A stretch of DNA of 64,000 bases from Gymnothorax reevesii (Eukaryota; Chordata; Actinopteri; Anguilliformes; Muraenidae): NCBI GenBank assembly GCA_029721435.1, contig CM056592.1:38894611-38958610 (forward strand), written 5' to 3'. Below, in pieces: positions 13,266-26,222 of the stretch. The first letter of the stretch is position 1, and the number at the start of each line of letters is the position of its first letter. A model generated the notes under the pieces. It searched no databases and was not told the origin of the DNA. It saw only the letters and a program-made list of their open reading frames with translations. Position numbers and translations under genes: made by a program.

Positions 13266-16200
13266 GTATATGTATATATATATATATATGCATATGAATG
13301 AAACAGGAATGCGCTCTTGGCTTATTGGTGGTCACAAGGCTGTTACTTGGTGTTCTCTTTCGTTTGGGGCAGGGGGGTTTCACTCATAGTTTATGACCCA
13401 CCGTTTGACTTTAATGGCCCTTAAAGTGTCATTTTAGTCATTTCTGCCTGAGCAAACGCAGGGCAGAGAAAGAACAGACTAAATTCCTACAGTTAAGGGG
13501 GCACAGGACACTTATGTGAGAGAATGGACACGTCTTTACCTATACAATTATTCTATCTGCCTCTCTAAAGTTTGGTCATAAGTACCAAAACTGAACACTA
13601 GCTGCCCAATAACGCAATCCCAATCCTGACCCTGAGTCAGCCAGGAAGCTTATTCAAGTTAACAGAGTAAAAAGGAAAGCAAAATGCTGTCATTAAAGAC
13701 TTCATTACTTAAAGAAAAGAGTTTCCACTGCTAACGATTACATTACACTGAAAGAAAATGAAGAGTTTGTTCTAGGAATACTGACTGAATAATAATGATA
13801 TGACGGAATAAAGAGGAAGGATTGCAACTAGGAATACCGATTACTTCGAACCACCCACAGAACATTACAATCCAGCAACTTGCGACTCTAGGCAAGGGGC
13901 TTAAATACACGTCACATCGTCATTAGGAAATAACCATGAAAGGGCGCAGCCCAGGAAGGCGAATACTGTATGAAATCTGCAAACCAATCAAAGGCAGCTT
14001 ACTTCGTTTAGACTCGCAATTTGCTGAATTGGAACAAAAATGAAAGGCCTTCGCATGAGGATTGTGACAAATATCTGTGCTGAAGAACGTATGTGTGACA
14101 AAATATAACACAACCGAAGGACAACATGCCGAAACAGCTGGTATTGTTTTGTTTTGTTTTTTTTTCTCATACTCTATGCTGTTTGTCCAAATGAGACTGT
14201 ATCCTCATATTGCTTCATGAATCTGTACAAGTTCTGTCTGTTCATTATGACACCGTATGGTGTATGTAGTGTGTGAAGATCTCAGGATCCACATGGTTTT
14301 AGTTTTATGTTTTGTACAGTTGTAATGCTCATTTAACTGGTAGTGGAATTTATTCGCACAATTAGACCTTAAGCTAGAATACTGTATACAAATCCAAAAT
14401 GTAGTGATGGTTGTTCAAAATTCTTGATTCTAATTATTTTAAATATCAAATTTGACTGTATTGTGCACTGTATTATAAATTGCTGTGACCATGAATAGCA
14501 TTTTGTAAAATTCAGTTTTTTTCTGGGGTGATTATGCCTTTCCTATGATTAATGTTTCCTCCAAATGTGTAATTTACTGCGCGCAGCAGTTGTCACAGGC
14601 GACGACGCAGCCATCAGCGGTACATTTGGAATCAGCCCACCGATTACCAAACTAAAAGTCTAATAAAATTATGCTTGTATTTACACTTGAGTCACCTTCT
14701 TTTGAAATGCTTAAACTCACATCAGGTAGAATCAGAGGAGGATTCTTAATTTTTGTGTATTTGTTTTGAATTAATTATATTTTTGGATTTTTCACAAATC
14801 AGTTTAACGGAGATATTTTTAATCAACGCACTGGTGCATTTGTGCGAGTAAACATTGTGTCGTCATGTGTGTGTTTGGACGCACTTGCGCATTTACAGAC
14901 ATGGGTGCGTGCGTGCGTGTCGTGGTATTAGTGTACCTAAGGAGCCGTGTCTTCCTCAGGCATGCGGATCTTGGTGACCTTGCTGCTGGACACCCTCCCC
15001 ATGCTGGGCAACGTGCTGCTGCTCTGTTTCTTCGTCTTTTTCATCTTCGGCATCGTGGGGGTGCAACTGTGGGCGGGGCTGCTCCGAAACCGCTGCTTCC
15101 TGCCTGAGAACTTCACCCTGTGAGTGCTAAGGGGCAGGACCTGAGGTGGTCCAATGGGCTACCAAACTAAATCGCTAACCTTCTGTTTCAGCTCTGTAGC
15201 CAGACTGAAGAATTGGGGAAGCATACCATAATTATTGAAAAGCGACTTCGCACATTATTTGCACTATTTGGGTACGATAATGAAAGCATCCTGTCACAGT
15301 CATACATTAAATGAAGTTATGCTTATTATTTCAAAGAGATTTTATAAACCATGTCTTATTTTATGGAGTTTTATTGCTGTTTTAAGTGGCCTCTAGGATG
15401 AAGGAAAATTGTTATAACATTTGTTTTGTCATTGTATCTACAATAATTTTTAGCATTCATTTTTCAAAAAAAAAAAATTGTGACTTTTTCATTGCCTGGC
15501 TATGGAAAACTAAAAGAACCCAACTGATATTCTTAATATGCAAAGAATGTTCAGCCATCTTAAATCAGAAAAGAAGGAGAATTTGGAATTGCGGTATTTT
15601 TGTGTTTTCTTCCGTGTGTCGCAATGATCAGTTTGAGTGTGCAAAGTACACCATCAAAGCAACATAGCGAGGCAAAAATCAATCAAAAGCTCTTATTGTA
15701 TTTGTATTTGGGAGACTGACATGATTTTCGGAGCGGTTAATTCAGTGAGTCATTCCCGCAGCAAAGTGAATTTCTGTTGACAGACGCCCCAATTATCGTC
15801 AGGCAGTGATGTGCACCATTAGAGTTGGACTGAGCCAGATTGGCTTGTTGTGGGAGTTGCTTAGCATTTATCTCACTGCTTTCGAGTTGGTGTGAAGCTT
15901 AAATGTAGTGGAAAGCTTGTAGGAACGATCCAGAATCACAGGGAAGGAAAACATGGATGTATTGTATCAGGCAGTGTTTGTAGGAATGCAATCATTATGC
16001 AAGACCACCTCTTTTTTTTTTTTTTTTTACCACAGAGGATTACAGAACTGTAAGCTGGCATTCTTAAGCATGTTATCTCTGAGCCTCTCTTGTTTTTATG
16101 GGTTGCCTGTGATGTTTTTTTGGTGTATATTAGTATTATGCAGCAACTTTATTGCGAATCTTTTGCAGTTAAATGGCTGTCCGTGGTATATACTGACGCA

Positions 16201-19200
16201 CCTGTCTTCCCGATCTCCAGTCCCATGTCCTACGGGCAACACGATTACTATCACACGGAAAACGACGACGAGAACCCCTTCATCTGCTCGCAGCCTCGGG
16301 AGAACGGCATGCGCCACTGCAACGCCCTGCCCAAGCTGCACGAGGACGGGCTGCCGTGCCAGCTCGACCACACCGCCTACAATAGCACGGACAACACCAC
16401 CTGCGTCAACTGGAACAACTACTACACCAACTGCTCCGCCGGCGAACGCAACCCTTTCAAGGGTGCCATCAACTTCGACAACATCGGCTACGCCTGGATC
16501 GCCATCTTCCAGGTGGAGACACCCCTGCCGGGTTCCCCCTGACAACCCTTTCCCCCAGAAAACCCCTCCCCCGCTGTGTAGGATATCAATAGACACTCAG
16601 CCATAACAATGGCAGAGTATTACAATATAAGACACCGACTCTGGATTTTTTTCTGAATGTTTTATGTAGCTTACTTCATCATGTTTTTGACGCTGTTCCA
16701 CATGCCACTGCTCACAACACGCCAAACGGGCCCGCACGTGTCAGCTGGGGACAGCAGTATGTCACTGTCCCCATAAAACACTTGTTAACGGATCACCCAC
16801 TTCCTGTGCCTGAAAATCCTTTCGGAACTGCGAAAGGGTCAGGAAGCGGTCAGAGAGTAAATGTCCTGCCATCAATTCCTGAAAATTTAGCCAGCAGATT
16901 TAATAAATGAGCTCTGCCTGCCAGTTAGAGAGGTGCTAATTAGCAAATCTAGGTGATTGGAAATAAATAGTGGTGTTTAATTTCCCTCGTCTGCCTCCTG
17001 TAGTCAGGACTTTATTTGAACTGAATATTAGCCCGCATCAAAGTATCTCTTAATCTCCAGGGATCAGTTACTTCAAAACCTGGCCCTGAAACATGACAGG
17101 GAATAGCAGCTGCAGTGCTAATTAGCATCAATTCATGTATCTATCCTTCCCACCCATTATTATCTTTAATCTGACCTCGGCTCCCTTTTCTGTCTAATGC
17201 CAATTCAGACTTCAGCGGAGGGAGGACTACAGATTCTGGCCACTGTGCTGCCAAAATGTATCTTTGGCAAATGTAAATGAAGATATGCTAAGCGTTGAGG
17301 GGATACAGTGCTCTTGATAGAGGTAGAGATTTTAGGACTTTATCTGCCAGCACCATGATCCCGGAGCTCTGAGCTTAATTCACTGCCTCTGAAATCAATT
17401 ATCCATCGGGCAGCTTCTCATCTTGCTTTCACACTCAGGAGCTTCGCGTCAATTACAGAGAGAGTGTATCTTTTCTTTTTTTTTTAAATTGTTGCCTTGT
17501 GTGTGATGACATCACAGAGGCAGCAAGACCTAAGCCTGGGATTTACACCGCGCATCGATTGTGCATGCACTTCCTGTAACAATAGTGAGCTATGGACTAG
17601 ACTTTATGTGAAAAAAAGACAAAAAAAGTAGCTGAAGTTATTTGCACTAACCCTTGCTGATGATGGTCCTCTCTCTCTCTCTCTCATTTTCTTGTTTCTT
17701 TCACTCTTTGTGAAGGTGATCACGCTGGAGGGCTGGGTGGACATTATGTACTTTGTGATGGACGCTCACTCCTTCTACAATTTTATCTACTTCATTCTCC
17801 TGATCATAGTAAGTAATGGAATGGACCGCTGGGTGCTCAGTCGCCGAGCCGTCCTGTCGAGTTTGAGATTTTTTTCACGGCAGACGTGCCGGTTGTGAAA
17901 CACAGGGTTCCTCCACGTGCCACATCAAACGGCTCACCTCCAAATGCCTGCTCTGACACACTCGAGTAGACAGGCGTTATCGCTTTAAATTCGGATTCTA
18001 AAACGCTTGTGCGTGCCAAATTTCGGGGGAGAACGCACCGGGGAGTAACGAATCGTGTTTGATTTGGCTGAAACGGTTACCTGTAATGCAATGGAGTTAT
18101 GCACTCCTCCAAACGCACCTGTAGACAGGTATTATCCAAATCTGCTGACTATCTGGCTGCGTTCCCTAGCAGCAAAGCAGATTTTTATATACCCATCATT
18201 AATAACATGGAGGGGAGAGTGAGCCTATTGTGGTGGACCTGGGAATGGATGGATGGATGGATGAATGGACGGCCAGATTTTTCCGTTTACCTTTGTGTCT
18301 GTCCTTTGTTGAGGGTTTTAATTTTTGGATTGACAAGTTGGCTTTTGCCCATGACTTATGAATAATTTATTGTGCGCTCAGTTTAATTTAATAAAAGGCA
18401 GTAAGCCTATAATTTATCTAGTTCTCTTACCCTGTCGGTTCACCCTGTGAGCATTCGCCACTGTTGCTGCCGTATCACACGATACAGAGTAAACAAACGT
18501 TTCCTATTTGCGTACCTGCTCCCCCAGTGAGCGCCGTTACTCTTATCATTCCTAGACCAGAGCAACACGTCTTTTGTTGTTGGACTTCTGCGGAGTGAAA
18601 CTGCCACTCAAAGCTCGAGTCGATGAGCGCTATAAATGTCAGGTTTATGTAACATGGAAGTTGTTAAAGCCAACTGTTCTGCTCTGTGACAAAGTGTACG
18701 ATTTTTGTCCAGGTCTTTCATTCAGTTCATTGAGTAGGGAAAAAAAAAAGACATTGTGGATTACCGGGTGAAAAATAGCACCTCCAGACGTCAATTGCTG
18801 CTCTCAAGAGGAGGCATGCTGCGACACCGGTTTTATTTGTGCTGCCTGAATCTGAGGCTGCATTTACAGCCTGCGGAGCACTTAAAATACTGTATTATCC
18901 CTGTTTGAGTGCATCATTCATGAAGAGCCAAAATGGCTGTGCAATCTATCAATCAAGCATATGAAGAGTTTGTTTCCAAAAGGCAATATATCCATTCTAC
19001 TCATTTTGAGCGAATCAGCTTTTTCTGTGTTGGCACCGATTGCATTTTATAGAGAAACACAAACTTTGACCATGAAAAAATACAGCTTATAGTATGAATT
19101 TCAAAAAATGGATGTTTGCACCATATGTAAGAAGCACAGGGCTTTCGCTCTATGGTGTTATCTCAATTTTTGTAATTTTGCCACTCATTGCATTTTGGAA

Positions 19201-22200
19201 ACAAACTAAGTCAATCAATCAAACCCTAAAAATTTGATATATTAGTCAAACAGGGGTGCGTTTCCCAAAAGTGAAGTTGCTAACAAAGTTAGTTCATCCA
19301 TTCACAGTCAATGGGTCCACTATGTCAGTTAGCATCTGTGATTTTGGGCACCCCAGATCAACCGAATCATCATCGAATCGTCCTGGTGTTGTTCCTTCTG
19401 TTACGTAGGTAGGATCCTTCTTCATGATAAACCTGTGCCTGGTGGTCATCGCCACGCAGTTTTCGGAAACCAAGCAGCGGGAGAGTCAGCTGATGAAGGA
19501 GCAGAGAGTTCGCTTTATGTCCAACGCCAGCACGCTGGCCAGCTTCTCCGAGCCCGGCAGCTGCTACGACGAGCTGCTGAAGTACCTGGTGTACGTGGTG
19601 CGCAAAGCGAGCCGGCAGCTGGCCCAGCTGACCCGGGCGGCGGCCCAGCGGGCGGGGCTCCCGGTGCGAGCCTCGCCGGGTCCGGAGCAGGGCTCGCGCA
19701 AGCGGAGGAGGCGGAAACGGAAGCAGAGCTCCGTCCATCACCTGGTGCACCACCACCACCATCACCACCACCACTATCACCTGGGCAACGGCAGCGTCCA
19801 CGCGGACCGCCCGGTGCCCGAGCTGGGAGACGTGGAGACGGGCTCGCTGCACAACGGCGGCGGCGCTGGTCGTCTCATGCTTCCGGCACCCGTCCCCGCC
19901 AACCTGAGCTCGTATTCGCCCGCGCGCCCACCTCCCACCTCCACCAGCACCGAGTCCATGCGCAGCGTTTACCATGCCGACTGCCACCTCGAGCCAATCA
20001 GAGTCCTGCCCTCCCCGACATCCAGCTCCCAGCCCGGGACCAACCAGCAGGGCCTGAAAAGGAACTCCATGCCCTGCACCATGCCCGTAGCGCCCAAAAA
20101 CTACCCCACCCTACACCCGTCCTCTTCTCTGGAGCACCCCTCCCAGAGGGCCCTGGATGCTGCTGGCAGCAGCTGTGGCGCCAGTTTTCTCTCCAACCTC
20201 AATATTCCCCCACCGGCCTTCGGGACGTCCCAGTGCCTGGTGGAGACGCACAGCCCTACAGGTAATGTGCTAGCCTGTTCACTCTTGCAATTCTGCAACC
20301 GCGCATCAATATCCGTTTTCAAAACTTTGCGATTGTGATTTGCCGTAAACTTTACGGAGGACCCCTATCCTTTTTGAGCAGTTCCGACTCATGCCAAGAT
20401 TTACAACTCGCGATCTCAGTAAAATGTCATTTTCAAGTTCATAATTTTCCGGCCAATAATTTTCTGGTTGATAGTATTGAATTGATAGCCTATAAAAGCA
20501 ATGAACATAAACAAACAATGTGCAAAGTAATGTCCAGTGTACAGCAACACGATTTTAATGGAATGATCCATTCATCGAATGTGTTGCCAAACAAAGGATT
20601 TGCCTATCAAAACTCAAAATAGCAAAATACAGAGAAGTGAATACAGATAAAGACAAAAAATCCAATGGGCAAAATTTTTATGTTGATTTGAGGTAACTCT
20701 AATTGTGAAATAGTCAGATTTTTTAGAAAGTTATGAGAATTTTTTTTATTTTAAAATGTTTGAGGTGTTTTCTGAAAAGGAGCCCCAGCTGAAATAAGCC
20801 TGTAAAGATCTGTTCATATCTCCTCAGATCTTTGATTGTTCGTCTGTCACCCCGATTTGTACAGGTTCGAGCAAGGGCCTCCCCAGGCTCTCCATAACCA
20901 ACTGTAGCAGCAGCAACATGGACTCCAGCATGACCTTTGACCCTGAGAGCTGTCCTTACTGCGCCAAGTCGGCGTGCAACGACTCGGAAGGCACCGAGGG
21001 GAACGAGGCTCACGACTCGGACAGCGAGGGGGTTTACGAGTTCACGCAGGACGCGCACTACCGGGACAGTCGGGACCCCAATAAGGCGGAGGGGTCTTTC
21101 AGGACAAAACTGGGGAAGCACACTCAGGTGGTGCTGAAGTTCTGGCGGCTGGTGTGCGACACTTTTCGCAAAATTGTGGACAGCAAGTACTTCGGCCGGG
21201 GAATCATGATTGCCATCCTCATCAACACGCTGAGCATGGGGATCGAGTACCATGAGCAGGTGAGTGTGAACAAGTTGTCTAGTGTCCCTTCTCTAAATCG
21301 CCTATTTATGCTTTTTCCTTGACCAGGACTCTAGGCTACTGAGGCCTGTCCCAGCATGCATTAGGAGGCAGGAATGCACCCTGGTCAGGTCTTCAATCCA
21401 TCGCAGGGCATGGCATTACAGAAATGTTATATTAAAAACAAAGGTTTGCGGTGGTTTCGCTTCTAAGGCTTTATTCTACTGTGGGTTCACGACTGCACTC
21501 TGCACTGTCGCTAGTCGTCCAAGTCCGCTCGCTACTACGGATAAATGCAAGTTATGAACAGAAATATTACTGAAGAATCAGTAGTTAAACTTTATGAAAA
21601 CCATTCACAATACAGCTGAGAATATTTTTTCGGGTTCTGACTCAATATGGAAAATCAAACAAAGATCGAATCGGCAACAAACACTTTGTTTGATTATAGT
21701 AGCGAACAGACTTGGACATAGTAGCGAAAGTATCGTGTGTCTTGTGTAGTAGCGAAAGTGCAATAGCAAAGAGCCAAAGTGGAGAAACATCTGGTTACCA
21801 AAACAAACACCCTTCAAACACAAACCTCAAGGAAAAAATCAGCGGACATTGAATGGGCACTAAAATTTAATATGGACACATTATTTGTACAGCTTTTTAA
21901 AAACAAACCTCTTTGTGGGTGTCTTACTACTTAATGCCGCAGCCTCAGGTTGGAATGTCTGACTGAACTTGGTTACTGCGCGGCTCGCTTAGTCTAGTGT
22001 AAGGCCAGCCTATTACAGTGACCTTTATCTGTGACCCTTGATGTCAGAGATTTTTTTTGGCATGACAGGGATACAAAACATCAGCTTTAGAACTCACTGG
22101 TTGATGAATAACCTGTCCAAAGACTCCAGTGTCTTCCATTTCAGTGCCTTAATGTTTCAAGATTGCTGGGTGACCAAGTCGATTGTCTACCTACCCTCCC

Positions 22201-25200
22201 TTCTTCTCAGTGTCCTGGCCTCCTTTTGGTTTCTGGGTGAAATAGATTGCGGCAGATAGTCCATCCTTCTTCAGGCTAATGGCCTGTGAACCATCTCAGT
22301 GACAGATGATGAAGCATTTCCCTTTGTTATACGAGGAAGAGGAACAAGGATTTGCATGTTATTCCTTTCGGCAAGAAATAACGCTGCCAGCGGTCCTAGC
22401 TGGAGTTGCCTGTAATATATAGCTCTTATTTTAAGATCCACTGTTGCCTCATTGTTTTAGAGTTTCACTGTCTCCACTGAGGTCTCTTCAAGGTGGTTAT
22501 TTGTGCATTCACAGATTTGTGCGAATTAACTTTTGTCAGTCCGCTTCACGGAGGCCAGCTGTTTCAATACCATATATACTGCTCAGCTGTTTCAGTACCA
22601 TATATACTGCTCAGCTGTTTCAGTAACATATATACTGCTCAGCTGTTTCAGTACCATATATACTGCTCAGCTGTTTCAGTAACATATATACTGCTCAGCT
22701 GTTTCAGTACCATATATACTGCTCAGCTGTTTCAGTACCATATATACTGCTCAGCTGTTTAAGTACAATATATACTGCTCAGCAGTTTCAGTACAATATA
22801 TACTGCTCAGCTGTTTCAGTACCATATATACTGCTCAGCTGTTTCAGTAACATATATACTGCTCAGTTGTTTCAGTACCATATGTACTGCTCAGCTGTTT
22901 CAGCACCATATATACTGCTCAGCTGTTTTAATACCATATAAACTGCTCAGCTGTTTCAGTACCATATATACTGCTCAGCTGTTTCAATACCATATATAGT
23001 GCTCAGCTGTTTCAATACCATATATAGTGCTCAGCTGTTTCAGTACCGTATAAACTGCTCAGCTGTTTCAGTACCATATATACTGCTCAGCAGTTTCAGT
23101 ACAATATATACTGCTCAGCTGTTTCAGTACCATATATACTGCTCAGCTGTTTCAGTAACATATATACCGCTCAGTTGTTTCAGTAACATATATACCGCTC
23201 AGTTGTTTCAGTAACATATATACCGCTCAGTTGTTTCAGTACCATATATACTACTTAGCTGTTTCAGTACCATATATACTGCTCAGCTGTTTCAGCACCA
23301 TATATACCGCTCAGTTGTTTCAGTACCATATATACTACTCAGCCGTTTCAATACCATATATACTGCTCAGCTGTTTCAGTACCATATAAACTGCTCAGCT
23401 GTTTCAGTACCATATGTACTGCTCAGCTGTTTAAGTACAATATATACTGCTCAGCTGTTTCAGTACCATATATACTGCTCAGCTGTTTCAGTACCATATG
23501 TACTGCTCAGCTGTTTCAGTACCATATATACTGCTCAGCTGTTTCAGTACCATATATACCGCTCAGTTGTTTCAGTACCATATATACTACTCAGCTGTTT
23601 CAATACCATATATACTGCTCAGCTGTTTCAGTACCATATATACTGCTTAGTTGTTTCAGTACCATATGTACTGCTCAGCTGTTTCAATACCATATGTACT
23701 GCTCAGCTGTTTCAGTACCATATATACTGCTCAGCTGTTTCAGTACCATATATTCTGCTCAGCTGTTTCAATACCATATATACTGCTCAGCTGTTTCAGC
23801 ACCATATATACTGCTCAGCTGTTTCAGTACCATATATACTGCTCAGCTGTTTCAGCACCATATATACTGCTCAGCTGTTTCAGTACCATATATACTGCTC
23901 AGCTGTTTCAGTACCATATATACTGCTCAGCTGTTTCAGTACCATATATACTGCTCAGCTGTTTCAGTACCATATATACCGCTCAGTTGTTTCAGTACCA
24001 TATATACTACTCAGCTGTTTCAATACCATATATACTGCTCAGCTGTTTCAGTACCATATATACTGCTTAGTTGTTTCAGTACCATATGTACTGCTCAGCT
24101 GTTTCAATACCATATGTACTGCTCAGCTGTTTCAGTACCATATATACTGCTCAGCTGTTTCAGTACCATATATTCTGCTCAGCTGTTTCAATACCATATA
24201 TACTGCTCAGCTGTTTCAGCACCATATATACTGCTCAGCTGTTTCAGTACCATATATACTGCTCAGCTGTTCCAGTACCATATATACTGCTCAGCTGTTT
24301 CAGCACCATATATACTGCTTAGCTGTTTCAGTACCATTTATACTGCTCAGCTGTTTCAGTACCATATATACTGCTCAGCTGTTTCAGTACCATATATACT
24401 GCTCAGCTGTTTCAGTACCATATATACTGCTCAGCTGTTTCTGTGCCATATATACTGCTCAGCTGTTTTAGTACCATATATACTGCTCAGCTGTTTCAGT
24501 ACCATATATACTGCTCAGCTGTTTCAATACCATATATAGTGCTCAGCTGTTTCAATACCATATATAGTGCTCAGCTGTTTCAGTACCGTATAAACTGCTC
24601 AGCTGTTTCAGTACCGTATATACTGCTCAGTTGTTTCAGTACCGTATATACTGCTCAGCTGTTTCAGTAACATATATACTGCTCAGCTGTTTCAATACCA
24701 TACACACTGCTCAGCTGTTTCAGTACCGTATATACTGCTCAGCTGTTTCAATACCATATATACTGCTCAGCTGTTTTAATACCATATATACTGCTCAGCT
24801 GTTTCAGTACCATATATACTGCTCAGCTGTTTCAGCACCATATATACTGCTCAGCTGTTTCAGTACCATATATACTGCTCAGCTGTTTCAGTACCATATA
24901 TACTGCTCAGCTGTTTCAGTACCATATATAGACTGCAGTGGACTTTTTAACCATGAGGCCCACATTACTGCAGTGGAAAGCTGTGGTGGAAATGTTGCCG
25001 GACGATGCTAATGCTTAAACACATTTCATGACCACCGTGCATATGTTTGCCTAGCTATTTTCCACGTACCAGTGCAAAAACGAGGTTGGCCAGCAGTCCG
25101 ATGAGGTGCTGCGCCAAAACTGCCGAGCTCAGCAAATAACAGCGGTCATGGGCTAATTTCAGTCCTCTTTAAACAAATGTATCGCTTTGTATATGCTTCC

Positions 25201-26184
25201 ACTGGCTGACTGTAAACGCCACCATAAAAAAAAAACCCTTGATTATGGTGATTCATGCTGAATTCCAGAGTTCAGATCTTTCTCACTGCTGAATCCTTGT
25301 TGTTTATGGGAGGCTAATTTGGTACATATGATGCGCTGCCATGTGCGCGTGAGTGTGAAGACTGGATTGATGAGTAGAGCTGGCCAGTAAACATCTGAAA
25401 GTCATTGTGTTGGATTTAAACAGCACACTCACCCTCTCTCAGATCGTAAATGAGCGTTCTCCCTGGCTAATGCGTGCAGAAGAGGCCGTCCTACTCACGG
25501 AGTCACAACTGAAGCTGAATGTTCTTAATTCTGTTTACGAGGTCATCATTCTTGACTCAATTGCCGTGACAAAACTGCTTTATCTCTCATAATACCTTGG
25601 AGTTATTTTAAAATACGTCCAGGGCCTGATTCATAAACTGTCTTCAGTGGGTCACACATTCAGTTACTTGACATTCATTTTGATTCAGGAAAAATCTTGA
25701 TCCAGTTCTACGCATGCACAAGTCCTGCTGGCCACAGAGACCACCATGCACTACAACTTCATATTTCTCTAATGGGCTTATGAACTTCCTGAATGAAGTG
25801 CATAAAATGTTTGTGAAGTCAGGAAGTGTAGTGTATGGTAGTCCTACAGGTGCGGTGGCCCGCTGGGCCAGGAGTTAAGTTGTGCTGCCTGTGTTGCGAC
25901 TTGAAAGGACCTTCTCTCGATTCAGAGCAAAGCATGGATAGGTGATGGTCTCCTCCAGACCTCATCATTTTGGCACAACGCGCCACACGTTCCCTGGGGA
26001 TTCTGGCGAACAAATCCCTGGGGCTTATTCTTCAAGCAAAGCATCTTCTGAAGCAGTGAGAAGACTGGAGATGGAACTCCGACTCACAGGGTTACTGTGG
26101 GGCCTTGACCCAGTCTCTCTGCAAATAAAAACACGCCAACATGCCTGACCGCATCTGTTCTGCTGCACTTCCCTGGGAGTTTTA

Positions 26185-26222
<38 letters not shown>

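Larger units (their letters stand above)
2432..14959 (+). other. Intron between I-S4 and I-S5 exons (12.5 kb)
   Basis: Contains RTE-like LINE tails, TTAA- and hAT-type MITEs and an AT microsatellite, listed separately. 6660-7620 and 10500-11100 are free of recognisable repeats and rich in homeodomain-type TAAT motifs; they may be regulatory. No exon is recognised. 11610-13190 and 13300-14950 show nothing identifiable. Confidence 0.75.

Noticed and set aside
13177..13383. Minus-strand frame rich in HIHIYIYIY
   Set aside because: Translation of the TA microsatellite.
16162..16220. Alternative acceptor tttgcag 52 bp upstream of the turret exon
   Set aside because: Using it would give an in-frame stop immediately (Leu then TAA), and 52 is not a multiple of three.
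15953..16606. 217-codon + frame across the turret exon
   Set aside because: Frame shadow: the true reading is another frame bounded by splice sites 16221 and 16512.
19370..19987. 205-codon minus-strand frame
   Set aside because: Antisense shadow of the GC-rich I-II linker exon; low-complexity Val/His/Arg content and no family resemblance.
23694..24539. 281-codon open frame and its companions over 22493-25011
   Set aside because: Produced by the 28-bp array, which has no stop in any forward frame; same peptide cycle in all three frames and no similarity to a protein.
22556..24930. CRISPR array
   Set aside because: The units are contiguous without unique spacers, and the locus is a vertebrate intron; it is a minisatellite.
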